NCBI GenBank assembly: GCA_023150895.1
Contig: JAKLJY010000032.1
Span: 1 to 64,000, forward strand
Direction of reading: 5' to 3'
DNA from: Myxococcota bacterium
GTDB lineage: Bacteria; Myxococcota_A; Bradymonadia; UBA7976; UBA1532
Length of the DNA stretch: 64,000 nucleotides
The translations under genes were made by a program, and so were the position numbers. Below are positions 8,063 to 17,776 of this stretch, piece after piece. The notes beneath the pieces are model-generated. The model saw nothing but the letters and a program-made list of their open reading frames with translations. It did no database searches and was not told the origin of the DNA. How positions within the stretch are numbered: the stretch's first letter is position 1; each line of letters opens with the position of its first letter.

Positions 8063-10057
8063 ATGGCCGAGAAACGCGATGAACCGCCAGGCGCCTTCGA
8101 CTTCGACGAGGGTGACCTCGCCGGTGCCCAGACCCTCCCCGGGGCGCTGGTCTGCCCGGCCTGCAACGGCATGTCGACGGGTCAGTTCTGCAACGGCTGC
8201 GGCTACGAGCTCGTCCCCCCGACGACGCCGCCGACGCTCTTTCCCCCCGTCGGCGCCCGCATCGACGGCGGGGGGGGACGAGGCGTGGTGCTGCGCGTGC
8301 CGCTTCCGAGCGGCCCGGGGGCGGCTCGGTTCCTCGGCATGGACGATGAACTCGGACGCTACGAGGTCCTGGTCACGCCAAAGGCCGCCGATCGGGAACG
8401 CGGGGTTCTCGCCCGCCGGACCGAGGCGCGCGCGCTGCTCGGTGGGTACGCGCTGACGCCGGCCTGGGCGGCCGATCAAGGCCCGCTTCGGTACACGGTG
8501 ACGCGCCTCCCGGACGCCCCGAGCCTCGCCGACGGTCTCGCGGCGTTGCTCGCCGACCGCCACGGCGCGGACGTGGTCGAAGGCGTCCGCCGGTGGATCG
8601 TCCCTTTGACGGCCTTCCTCGCGGGGCAGCACGCCGAGGGTCGTTTCTTCGGACTGCTCGATCCGGCGGAGATTCTCATCGACGCGGACGGCACCCTCAC
8701 GTTCCGTGAGCCCGCGCACCCGCGCGAGTTCTCGGAGGCACCGCTCGCCCCCGGTCGTCGCCGGGGACCCCGCGGATTCACCGCGCCGGAGGTCCAGGGA
8801 CACTGCGGCGGCTGGCTGGGACCACGGACGGACGTCTTCTTCGCAGGCGTGTCGCTCTACCTCGCGTTGACCCGCATCGCGCCCCTCGCCGAAGCGGGCC
8901 TTTCGGGCGAACGCTTGCCGCCGCCCCAGGTCTACGCACCGGACATCCCGCCGGCGCTCGCGGCGGTCGCCCGCCGGGCCACGTCGCCGCTGCCCGAACG
9001 CCGCTATCCCGACGCGCGCGCGCTGCACGACGCGCTGCTGGCGGCCGTCGACAACACGCTGGCCCGTCGGAACGTCCGCCCGCAGAAGCTTCAGCTCGAC
9101 ATCGGCCACGAGCTGCACGTCGGCGTCCTGAAGGGCCAGTACAGCCCGCTCAATCAGGACGATCTCTTCCTCGCCTACGACGCCCCGTCGGGCATCGGGC
9201 TCTTCGTGATCGGAGACGGTGTCAGTATCAGCGAGTACGGTTCGGGGGACATGGCGAGCGCCTGTGTCCGCGCGGAGGCCGTCGAGCTCTGGCGCACGAT
9301 CAGCGGCCAGAACGACCTCGTCGATGGGACGACCGATCCGGGCATTGCCGAGGCGGTGACCCTGCCGGGACTGCCGAGACGGCCGCAGCTCCCCGACGAC
9401 CGTGGACGCCGCCGCCAGCTTGTCGTCGACATGCTCGACGCGGCGAACCGCCGCATCGCAGACCTCGTCCACAGCGAGATGCCCCGATTCCCGGGTCCGC
9501 CCGAGGGCATCATGGCTTCGACCGCCGTGGGCGCCATCGTCGACGGCAACGCCGTCACGCTCTTCTCCATCGGCGATAGCCGCGCTTACCTCATCCGAGG
9601 CGGCACCATCGCGTCGCTCATGATCGACGACGACCTGACGACACAACTGTTGCGGCTCGGCCGTGCGCCCTCCGTCGCGCGACAGGTGCCTGCGGGGGGC
9701 GCCCTCATTCGCTGTGTCGGCGAGTTCGAGAAGGGGGACGACGAGCGTCTCATCCCCGTACCGCTCCAGCCCGGTTTTCGTGAACTCAGCGTCCTGCCTG
9801 GAGACTGGCTCGTGCTCTGCTCCGACGGCATCCCGGACTACGGCGGCATCGACGAGGAAGAGGCGGAGGAGAACATCCGCCGGGCCGTCGAGTCCGCCCC
9901 GGGCGCGCCCTGGGCCGCGTTCGAGCTCATGGTTCTCGCCAATCGAGGCGGCGGCGGCGACAACATCAGCTGCATCGTCCTGCACTTTCTGTCATCCGCG
10001 GCGATGATCGTGGAGACGGATCCCGCCCTGGCCGTCGGTGGGAGTGCCGCACCATGA
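8063..10057 (+). CDS. Zinc ribbon - pseudokinase - PP2C phosphatase fusion protein
   Basis: The protein has 664 residues from an ATG with AGGAG upstream. Residues 31-46 form a zinc ribbon (C31, C34, C43, C46). Residues about 80-335 have a kinase C-lobe outline with APEV at 241-244, followed by DVFFAGVSLYLALT and PERRYPDA. The catalytic loop reads FGLLDPAE where HRDLKPEN is expected, and DFG is lost, so it is a clear pseudokinase. Residues about 348-645 are a PP2C Ser/Thr phosphatase that keeps its metal ligands: NQDD (364-367), GDG (384-386), the SIGDSRAYL strand, CSDGIPD and GGGDNIS. It overlaps the next gene by four bases (ATGA). Its substrate is unknown; the pseudokinase half may recruit or gate the phosphatase. 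Confidence 0.88.
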   Translation: MAEKRDEPPGAFDFDEGDLAGAQTLPGALVCPACNGMSTGQFCNGCGYELVPPTTPPTLFPPVGARIDGGGGRGVVLRVPLPSGPGAARFLGMDDELGRYEVLVTPKAADRERGVLARRTEARALLGGYALTPAWAADQGPLRYTVTRLPDAPSLADGLAALLADRHGADVVEGVRRWIVPLTAFLAGQHAEGRFFGLLDPAEILIDADGTLTFREPAHPREFSEAPLAPGRRRGPRGFTAPEVQGHCGGWLGPRTDVFFAGVSLYLALTRIAPLAEAGLSGERLPPPQVYAPDIPPALAAVARRATSPLPERRYPDARALHDALLAAVDNTLARRNVRPQKLQLDIGHELHVGVLKGQYSPLNQDDLFLAYDAPSGIGLFVIGDGVSISEYGSGDMASACVRAEAVELWRTISGQNDLVDGTTDPGIAEAVTLPGLPRRPQLPDDRGRRRQLVVDMLDAANRRIADLVHSEMPRFPGPPEGIMASTAVGAIVDGNAVTLFSIGDSRAYLIRGGTIASLMIDDDLTTQLLRLGRAPSVARQVPAGGALIRCVGEFEKGDDERLIPVPLQPGFRELSVLPGDWLVLCSDGIPDYGGIDEEEAEENIRRAVESAPGAPWAAFELMVLANRGGGGDNISCIVLHFLSSAAMIVETDPALAVGGSAAP

Positions 10058-11262
10058 TCCGCAAGCCCGTGCGCCTCGACCTCGACGTGGTCGTCGAGCC
10101 CGGCGCCACGCCCGTCACAGACGGTGAAGTCGAAATCACGGCTCTCTGCCGTCTGCGGCTGGAGGCCAGCCCCGAGGCCAGTCCGGCACCGCTCGACCTG
10201 GCCGTCCTCCCCCTCGGGCCGGGGCTCGTCAACGCGGCGCCCGTCACCCGGGCGCTCGAACGCCTTCGCCCGGGGGATCGTCTCTGCCTGCCGCGGAGCG
10301 CCCCGATCACGCTCGAGCAGGGGGACACGCCGGCGAGCCTGGCCAGCCGTCTCGAGGCCGCTTTTGCGTCGCCGTTCGACACGGCGGCCGAAGCGCTGAC
10401 CTACGGTCGTGAAGCCCTCGGAGTGGACCGGCGACCGGAGGCCGCGCAGCGCCTCTTGCTCGTCGCGCAGTCGCCCGTGGTCGAAGCGATGGAACCCCTG
10501 CTCGGCGTGGCCAGCGCCCTGACCGACCGGCATCTCGGGCTCGACGTCGTCACCACTTCGTCGGCGATGGACCTCGGGCTCATGATCCGTCTCGCCAATC
10601 TCGGCGGGGGCGAGGTGCACTTCGTGGACTCGGCGGCGGCGCTCGAGGAGGCCGTGCGCCAGCGCCTGGAGCGCCTGACGCAGCAGTTCCTCGTGGACGT
10701 TCGGTTGTCGCTGGAGTTCGTCCCCGGCGTCACCCCGGGTCGAATGTATCGGGTCACGCCGACGCCCATCTTCCTGGGGAACGTTCGGCTGACGCCGACG
10801 GACCGTCGGCTCGTTCTGGATCCGGGGCCCATCGCCCCCGGCCACGAACCCGCCTTCCTCCTGACCTTGACCGTTCCCCGCCGACGTCTCGGCCACTACC
10901 GCCTCGTAGACGTCGTCGCGCGGCACCGGACGCCGCACCGCGCCGTCACCGTCGCACAGGCGAGCATCATGCACCGCGTGACGGACGACCCGCTCGAAGC
11001 CGGCTGGGTAGAGGCCGGTGTCGTGGCGGCGCGGGATCGCGCGGAGCCGGCGGGGTGGGTCGAGGAGGCCGCCCGGGCGTTCCTGGAGGGCGATCACCGC
11101 CGGGTCGCAAACACCCTGGAGCGCCTTGCCCGTCGCATGCTCGAGGTCGGACGCCAGGCCGATGCCCACGTGGCCGGCGATTGCCGCACGCGGTACCTGC
11201 GGACCGGTCACCTCGACCGCAACGATCTGAACCGGCTCCGGCGCATCGTCGGCCTGGCCTGA
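10054..11262 (+). CDS. VWA-like domain protein without a MIDAS motif
   Basis: The 402-residue protein has no signal peptide. A von Willebrand A-like alpha/beta core is suggested by alternating strands and helices from about residue 45 to 210: LDLAVLPLG, a helix, ALTYGREALG, RLLLVAQS, HLGLDVVTT, GGEVHFVDS. A beta-rich domain follows (about 210-310), then a helical C-terminus (about 320-400). This order resembles cytoplasmic VWA proteins encoded next to phosphatases. The usual DxSxS metal site is absent (the first strand reads AVLPLGPG), so metal-dependent ligand binding is doubtful. The start overlaps the PP2C fusion stop in ATGA, implying a stoichiometric partner. The family call rests on pattern and context. 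Confidence 0.6.
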   Translation: MIRKPVRLDLDVVVEPGATPVTDGEVEITALCRLRLEASPEASPAPLDLAVLPLGPGLVNAAPVTRALERLRPGDRLCLPRSAPITLEQGDTPASLASRLEAAFASPFDTAAEALTYGREALGVDRRPEAAQRLLLVAQSPVVEAMEPLLGVASALTDRHLGLDVVTTSSAMDLGLMIRLANLGGGEVHFVDSAAALEEAVRQRLERLTQQFLVDVRLSLEFVPGVTPGRMYRVTPTPIFLGNVRLTPTDRRLVLDPGPIAPGHEPAFLLTLTVPRRRLGHYRLVDVVARHRTPHRAVTVAQASIMHRVTDDPLEAGWVEAGVVAARDRAEPAGWVEEAARAFLEGDHRRVANTLERLARRMLEVGRQADAHVAGDCRTRYLRTGHLDRNDLNRLRRIVGLA

Positions 11263-11295
11263 GCCGCGGTCGAAACGAAGACGAGGCCGCAGGGC

Positions 11296-11314
11296 CCGGG
11301 CGGACGCTGCCCGG
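11296..11314. terminator. Candidate hairpin between convergent genes
   Basis: CCGGGC and GCCCGG pair perfectly around a seven-base loop in the 61-base gap between two convergent genes. No T-run follows on either strand, so it is at best a weak or factor-assisted terminator. Confidence 0.35.
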
Positions 11315-11323
11315 AACGCGACC

Positions 11324-13048
11324 TCAGCCGCCCGCGGCCTTGGACGCCGGCGCCGAGGGCTCGGCCGGCGCCGGGAAGGCCTCGGTGTTGATCTGGACGG
11401 AGGGATCCTTGCCCGGCTCGGGCAAGGAGACGGCGAGACCGCTGCTGGCGGTCATCTGCCGCGCCTGGGCGCGGTAGCGAGGGGTGCCGATCAGCGTGGC
11501 CTGCCACGGCCCGAGGAGGGCCTCCTGGCGGTCCTGCCGCAGGCGCTGGACGTAGTCGCTCTTGCGCTCGGCAAAGTCGGCGTCCGACGGATCCTTGCGG
11601 GCCTTCAGTTTGACGATGACGAACTTGCCGTCGATTTCGAAGACCTGCTCGACGAGGGGCTTGTCCATCGTCAGCGTGGGCAGAAGCGCGGCGAGCGCCT
11701 TGGACTTGCCGATGATGGGGTCGAACGAGAGGCGGTCCTCGTTGAGCTCGCCGGTCTCCGGTGCGGTCGGGGCCGCGGGCGGCGCGCTCTCGGCGCCCTC
11801 GGACGCGGGGGCGGGCGGGGGCGTCGGTCCGTGGAGAATCTCGGCGAACGACTTCCCGGCCTTGGCATCCGCGAGGGCGGCCTCCGCCTTGGCCCGGGCC
11901 TGGGCCGCGCGCTTGGCGTCGGCGGCCAGGATGAGGGCGATGTCGCTCTTCACCTCGTCGAGGGTCTTCTTGACCGGCGGCCGGATCTCTTCGGCACGGG
12001 CGAACCAGAAACCGAAGGCCGCCTCCTGAACGTCCGAGACCTGCCCGGCCTCGAGCTTCGCGAAGACGTCGTAGTTCTCGGGGGAGGTGTTCTCGCGGCT
12101 CTGCCAGCCCATGTCGCCGCCGTCGTCCTTGAACGAGTCCTCGGATTTCTCGCGGGCGAGGGCCGCGAAGTCGGCCCCGGGCGCGCGCGCGGCGGCCAGG
12201 AGCTCGTCGATCTTCTTGCGGGCCTCGGCCTTGTTGGCTTCCGTCTTGGCGGCGTCGGCGTCCTTGGCCACCTTGATGGTGATCCGCCGGACCTTGATTT
12301 CCTTGTCGCGGTCGTACTGCGCCTTGTTGTCGTCGTAGTACTTCTGGATGCGGGCCTTGTTCTCGGCCACTTCGGCCCAGGCGGCGGCTTCCGCGGCGCT
12401 CATGACCGGCGCATCGGCCGGCACGGCGACGTCCGACGGGTCGAACGAGAGGTACTCGAGGTTCCAGGTGCGCTCCGCGCGGTCGAACGCGGCGCGGACC
12501 TCGGCGTCGGCGACCTGCACCTGGTGGCCGAGGAACTCCAGATACTTCTTGATGAGGAGTTCACGCGCGACCAGCTTCCGGTACTCCTCCGGCGTCGTGC
12601 CCAGGGCCTGGTGGACCCAGTCGACCCAACGGTCGTAGTCGAAGCTGCCGTCGCGCTTGCCGTAGGCCGGGAAGTCGTCGTTGGCGTCCTTCTTGACGAT
12701 GTGGCGCGTGACGTCCTTCTCGCTGACGGCGAGGCCGAACGCCGCGGCCCGCTGTGCAACGGCATACTGATCGATGAGCATCAGCAGACTGTCGCGACGG
12801 AGCGCGTCGAGGGAAGCATCGTCGCGGTCCCGGGTGTTGAGCACCCGGCGGACCATGACCTCGACCTCCTGCTGCGTGATCTCCTCGCCACCGACCGACG
12901 CGGCCCAGCCGGCCCGATGCGCAGTGCCGCGCGCCGGGTTGCAGCCGTCGCTCTGCGGGCCGAAGAAGAAGATGAAGACGAAGATCAGGATGCCGAACAG
13001 GAGGTAGATGACGAAGTTCTGAGACTTCTCCCGGAGGTCGCTAATCAT
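11324..13048 (-). CDS. PpiD/SurA-type peptidylprolyl cis-trans isomerase, membrane-anchored
   Basis: The protein has 574 residues. A short cytoplasmic N-terminus is followed by one strong membrane anchor (about 12-31, with FGILIFVFIFFFG). Next is a SurA_N-like helical chaperone domain (about 45-200), in which the block ITQQEVEVMVRR is typical. A parvulin-like domain follows (about 225-350), with SEDSFKDDGGDMGW resembling the conserved SED..GGDLGW block. The C-terminal part is helical with a Pro/Ala-rich linker. By family it folds proteins leaving the Sec translocon on the periplasmic side. It is transcribed divergently from mreB across a 204-base gap. PpiD fits better than SurA because the N-terminus is an anchor rather than a cleaved signal. 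Confidence 0.88.
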   Translation of the reverse strand: MISDLREKSQNFVIYLLFGILIFVFIFFFGPQSDGCNPARGTAHRAGWAASVGGEEITQQEVEVMVRRVLNTRDRDDASLDALRRDSLLMLIDQYAVAQRAAAFGLAVSEKDVTRHIVKKDANDDFPAYGKRDGSFDYDRWVDWVHQALGTTPEEYRKLVARELLIKKYLEFLGHQVQVADAEVRAAFDRAERTWNLEYLSFDPSDVAVPADAPVMSAAEAAAWAEVAENKARIQKYYDDNKAQYDRDKEIKVRRITIKVAKDADAAKTEANKAEARKKIDELLAAARAPGADFAALAREKSEDSFKDDGGDMGWQSRENTSPENYDVFAKLEAGQVSDVQEAAFGFWFARAEEIRPPVKKTLDEVKSDIALILAADAKRAAQARAKAEAALADAKAGKSFAEILHGPTPPPAPASEGAESAPPAAPTAPETGELNEDRLSFDPIIGKSKALAALLPTLTMDKPLVEQVFEIDGKFVIVKLKARKDPSDADFAERKSDYVQRLRQDRQEALLGPWQATLIGTPRYRAQARQMTASSGLAVSLPEPGKDPSVQINTEAFPAPAEPSAPASKAAGG

Positions 13049-13155
13049 GAAGACTGCCTGATGCCTGGAAGGTTCGTGGCGGAACGGGCGGGATTCGAGA
13101 ACGCGGCATCCTAGAGCACCCCCCCCCCATGGTCAACCCCCATCCCCCTTTCGGG

Positions 13156-14290
<1,135 letters not shown>

Positions 14291-14296
14291 CGGGAC

Positions 14297-15223
14297 GTGC
14301 GACGCCCCACCTCGCCGCGTCGTCCCCTCCTGGTCGGGGGCCTTCTGCTGACGCTCTCCGTCGTGTTGCTGTTCCTCGATCGCGAGGGCAGTGCGCCGGG
14401 GCCGGTCGGCCGGGCGGTTTCTCGCCTCGTCGGCCCGTTGCACGTCGGCGTGACCCGCGCCGGGCGCTCCGTACGGGCGCTGCGACAGGACTATCTCGCC
14501 CTGACGGACGTCCGCGCGCAGAACGTCGCGCTCGCCGCCGAGGTTCAGCGCCTGAAGACGGAGCAGGCCGAGGTCGAGGGGCTCCGTGCCGAGAACGAAC
14601 GTCTGCGGGGGCTGCTCGAGCTCGCCGACGCGCGCAAGGATCTTCGCCTGCGGGCCGCTCGGGTCACGGCGCGCGCCGTCAGCCCTTACTTCCGCGTCCT
14701 CAAGGTCACGCTCGATGTCGGCGAGGAGGTCGTCCGACCGGGGATGCCCGTCGTGGCGCCGGGCGGCCTCGTCGGTCAGCTCCGCACGGTGTCGGATACC
14801 GCGTGCGAGGTCTTGCTCGTGACCGATCCCCGCAGCGCAATCGACGTCGTGCTCGAGACGAGCCGGGCCCGGGGCCTCGCGGTCGGTACGGGCGAGCCGG
14901 ACCGTTACGCCGCGCGCCTCGAGTACCTGCAGCGCAACGACGAGAGCGCCGTCGGCGAGCGCGTCGTCACGACCGGCGACGACGGCCGCTATCCGCGGGG
15001 CCTCCCGGTCGGTCGTGTCACCACCTTGAAGGCGCAGGCGCACGGGCTCTTCCAGGAGGCAGAGCTCGAACCGCTCGTCGACCTTTCGGCGCTCGAAGAG
15101 GTCTTCGTCGTTCTCGGTCCGACCGGCCTGACCGCCGATGGGAAGGAGCTGGAACGTCCCGAGAAGCCGGCGCCCGCCTCTGCGCTGCCGCCGGGCGCCC
15201 CGCCGACACGGAGTGCACCATGA
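14297..15223 (+). CDS. mreC: Rod shape-determining protein MreC
   Basis: The protein has 308 residues from a GTG six bases after mreB. A single membrane anchor (about 12-27, LLVGGLLLTLSVVLLF) is followed by a coiled coil (about 65-110, LAAEVQRLKTEQAEVEGL) and the paired beta domains of periplasmic MreC (about 115-280). GMPVVAPGGLVGQL and VVTTGDDGRYPRGLPVG are its most recognisable blocks. The C-terminal 25 residues are Pro/Ala-rich. MreC bridges MreB and MreD to PBP2 in the periplasm. Its stop overlaps the mreD start (ATGA). Confidence 0.95.
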   Translation: MRRPTSPRRPLLVGGLLLTLSVVLLFLDREGSAPGPVGRAVSRLVGPLHVGVTRAGRSVRALRQDYLALTDVRAQNVALAAEVQRLKTEQAEVEGLRAENERLRGLLELADARKDLRLRAARVTARAVSPYFRVLKVTLDVGEEVVRPGMPVVAPGGLVGQLRTVSDTACEVLLVTDPRSAIDVVLETSRARGLAVGTGEPDRYAARLEYLQRNDESAVGERVVTTGDDGRYPRGLPVGRVTTLKAQAHGLFQEAELEPLVDLSALEEVFVVLGPTGLTADGKELERPEKPAPASALPPGAPPTRSAP

Positions 15224-15726
15224 GCTTTCTCCTGGCGCTGCTGGCCGGACTCGTCGCGCTGTGCGGAGACCTCTTCGTGCGCGAGGCGTTTTCGACCGAG
15301 ACCTGGTCGCCCGACTTCTTCGTCGTCGTCGTGCTCTGGCTCGGCACGACGCGGTCGTGGACGGAAGGCGCGGTCATCGCAGCCGTCCTCGGGGTCGCGG
15401 CAGACGGCTTCGCCTCGAGCCCGCTCGGGATGCACATGCTCCACGGTTTGCTGCTCTTCTACCTGTCGCGGGCCATCTCGAGCCGGGTGCTCTTTCAGGG
15501 CTTTCTCGGCCGCCTCTTGCTCGGGCTCGTCGGCGGGCTTGCGAGCGTCTTCCTGTTGGCGGCGATCAGTCGGTTGTTGCTGGGGGATGCGCGCCTGGCC
15601 GTCCGCGTGACGCAGCTCATCCTGCCGCGCATCGCCGTCGTCGTGGCCATCGTCCCGCTGGCGTTCCCCGTGCTCGACCGGCTGGAAGCGCTCTTCGTCC
15701 GGCAGCCCGAGCGCGATCTGATGTAG
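15220..15726 (+). CDS. mreD: Rod shape-determining membrane protein MreD
   Basis: At 168 residues this has typical MreD length. It is almost entirely hydrophobic with five or six predicted membrane helices (for example FLLALLAGLVALCGDL, FFVVVVLWLGTT and AVIAAVLGVAADGFASSPLG, the last being the conserved charged/glycine block). It sits between mreC and mrdA, overlaps mreC by four bases, and contributes the membrane part of the elongasome. Confidence 0.93.
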   Translation: MSFLLALLAGLVALCGDLFVREAFSTETWSPDFFVVVVLWLGTTRSWTEGAVIAAVLGVAADGFASSPLGMHMLHGLLLFYLSRAISSRVLFQGFLGRLLLGLVGGLASVFLLAAISRLLLGDARLAVRVTQLILPRIAVVVAIVPLAFPVLDRLEALFVRQPERDLM

Positions 15727-15853
15727 GCGCGGCGCTGCGGCGATCCGGTACGGGGTCGCCGGGCATGGGGGTTGGCCATCCCCCGCGCATCTGCTAACGT
15801 CGCTCGGCTCAACGCGCCCCGACGGACGGGGCTCTGCGCGAAAATCGTCAATC

Positions 15854-17776
15854 ATGTCGGATGTTTACCTCGATTCATCGGCGATCGGTTACCGTCTGCG
15901 CGCACGGCGCCTGATGGTGGTCGTGGTGCTGGTATTCGTGGTGTTCATCGGGCGGCTCGTCCAACTGCAGATTGTCGAGGGCGACGAACTCGCGCAGGCG
16001 TCCGAGAACAACTTCATCCGGACGGAGGTCCTGCCGGCGGACCGCGGTGCGATCTTCGATCGCCAACTGCGGCCCCTGGCGGTCAATCGACCCGCGTTCG
16101 ACCTCTACGTGACGCCCGCGCGGGTCAAGAAGCTCTCGGCGCTGCTCGAGGGCCTCCGGGAGGTCCTCGGTCTCGACGAGCTCGATCTCGACCGCCTGCG
16201 CGAGAAGCTCGATCAGCCCCGCGGGATCGCGCGTTATCAGCCCGTGCGGGTGCGGCGCGACATCGACCGCGAGTCCGTGGCCCGTGCCGAGGCGCTGCGG
16301 GCGCAGGTCGACGGCATCTCCATCCGCGTCGAGCAGCAACGCGCCTATCCGCAGGGCGAGGTCGGCGCGCACCTCGTCGGGTATCTGGGACGGCCCCGCG
16401 CGGAGGAGGTCGCCGCGGGCGATCCGATGCGCTTCCGTGAGGGGGCGATGGTGGGACGCGCGGGCCTCGAGCAGCGCTTCGAGGACACGCTCGCCGGGCG
16501 CAACGGGCTCGAGCGCTTCGTCGTCAACGCCCGAGGGGCACGCGCGGCGGACCAGCGGGCGCTCGGGGCCGTCGACGACGTCGTCCGGGAGCAACCCGTG
16601 CCGGGCAGCGACCTCGTCCTGACCGTCGACACGGAGGTCCAAGCGCTGCTGCTTCAGGCGCTTTCGCGCTTCGAGTCCGGCGCGATCGTCGCGGTCGATC
16701 CGCGGGACGGCTCCGTGCTCGGCATCGTCTCGAAGCCCACGTTCGATCCGAACATGTGGTCCGGGCGACTGCCCCCGGAAGTCAAACAGGCGGTCGACGA
16801 GAACCCGTACAAGCCGATGATCGACAAGTCGGTCCACTCGTTCTTTCCGGGCTCCGTCTACAAGGTCGTGACCGCACTCGCGGGCCTCGAAGAGAACGTG
16901 ATCGACGCGGACACCGAGGTCGACAGCCCCGGCTCGTACGAGTTCGGCAACCGAATCTTCCACTGCCACAAGCTCTCCGGCCACGGTCACCTCGACCTGA
17001 CCGGGGCCATCGCCGCGTCCGCCGACGTCTACTTCTACAAGCTCGGCGAGCGTCTGGGCATCGACACCCTGGCGACCTACGCCACCCGGTTCGGCTTCGG
17101 CCTCAAGACGAGCCTGCGCATCAACGGCGAGTCGCCGGGCATCGTGCCGACCCGGGCCTGGCACGACGAGCACACACCGGGGGGCTACCAGTTCGGCCTC
17201 GCGCTCTCCACCGCCATCGGGCAGGGCGACGTCCGTACGACCCCGCTTCAGATGGCGATGGCCTACGCGGCGCTGGCCAACGGGGGGACGCTCTTCGCGC
17301 CCCGCATCGTCGACCGTGTGCAGGCGCCCGATGGCAAGGTGCTTCAGAAGATGGCCCCCCAGGTCGTGGGTACGCTGGGGGCCCGCCCCGATCACCTCGC
17401 GTCCATCGTCGCCGGTCTCGAGCGCACGGTCGCCGACACCGAAATCGGCACCGGGACGCTCGCCGCGGTCCCGTATGGCCGGATTGCCGGCAAGACGGGC
17501 ACCGCGCAGGTGCGGGACATCATCCGGGCGCGCTTCGTCGACAAGGTGAAGGACTTCCGCGATCGCGATCACGCCTGGTTCGCCGGATTCGCCCCCGTCG
17601 AGTCGCCGCGCATCGTGGTCGTGGTCTTCCTCGAGCACGGTGGCGCCGGCGGCAAGGAAGCGGCGCCCGTCGCCCGGGCGGTCATCGAGGGCTACCACCA
17701 GCGGATCGAGCCCATCTTCAACACGGCCGCCGCCAACGACGTTCGCACGCCGTCCCGGCGAAGGGGCGGGCCGTGA
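15854..17776 (+). CDS. mrdA: Penicillin-binding protein 2 (peptidoglycan D,D-transpeptidase MrdA)
   Basis: The 640-residue class B PBP has a membrane anchor at about 19-38 and the dimerisation/pedestal domain with RGAIFDRQLRPLA (64-76). The transpeptidase domain carries the three active-site motifs: SVYK (nucleophile S334, K337), SAD (389-391) and KTG (547-549). It crosslinks peptidoglycan during elongation and works with RodA, encoded next with a four-base GTGA overlap. The upstream gap (15727-15853) shows no clear promoter, so it is probably transcribed with mreBCD. Confidence 0.96.
   Translation: MSDVYLDSSAIGYRLRARRLMVVVVLVFVVFIGRLVQLQIVEGDELAQASENNFIRTEVLPADRGAIFDRQLRPLAVNRPAFDLYVTPARVKKLSALLEGLREVLGLDELDLDRLREKLDQPRGIARYQPVRVRRDIDRESVARAEALRAQVDGISIRVEQQRAYPQGEVGAHLVGYLGRPRAEEVAAGDPMRFREGAMVGRAGLEQRFEDTLAGRNGLERFVVNARGARAADQRALGAVDDVVREQPVPGSDLVLTVDTEVQALLLQALSRFESGAIVAVDPRDGSVLGIVSKPTFDPNMWSGRLPPEVKQAVDENPYKPMIDKSVHSFFPGSVYKVVTALAGLEENVIDADTEVDSPGSYEFGNRIFHCHKLSGHGHLDLTGAIAASADVYFYKLGERLGIDTLATYATRFGFGLKTSLRINGESPGIVPTRAWHDEHTPGGYQFGLALSTAIGQGDVRTTPLQMAMAYAALANGGTLFAPRIVDRVQAPDGKVLQKMAPQVVGTLGARPDHLASIVAGLERTVADTEIGTGTLAAVPYGRIAGKTGTAQVRDIIRARFVDKVKDFRDRDHAWFAGFAPVESPRIVVVVFLEHGGAGGKEAAPVARAVIEGYHQRIEPIFNTAAANDVRTPSRRRGGP

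Noticed and set aside
13115-13130. Run of C residues before mreB as a phase-variation tract
   Set aside because: It lies upstream of the candidate promoter in intergenic DNA and one short homopolymer is not enough evidence.
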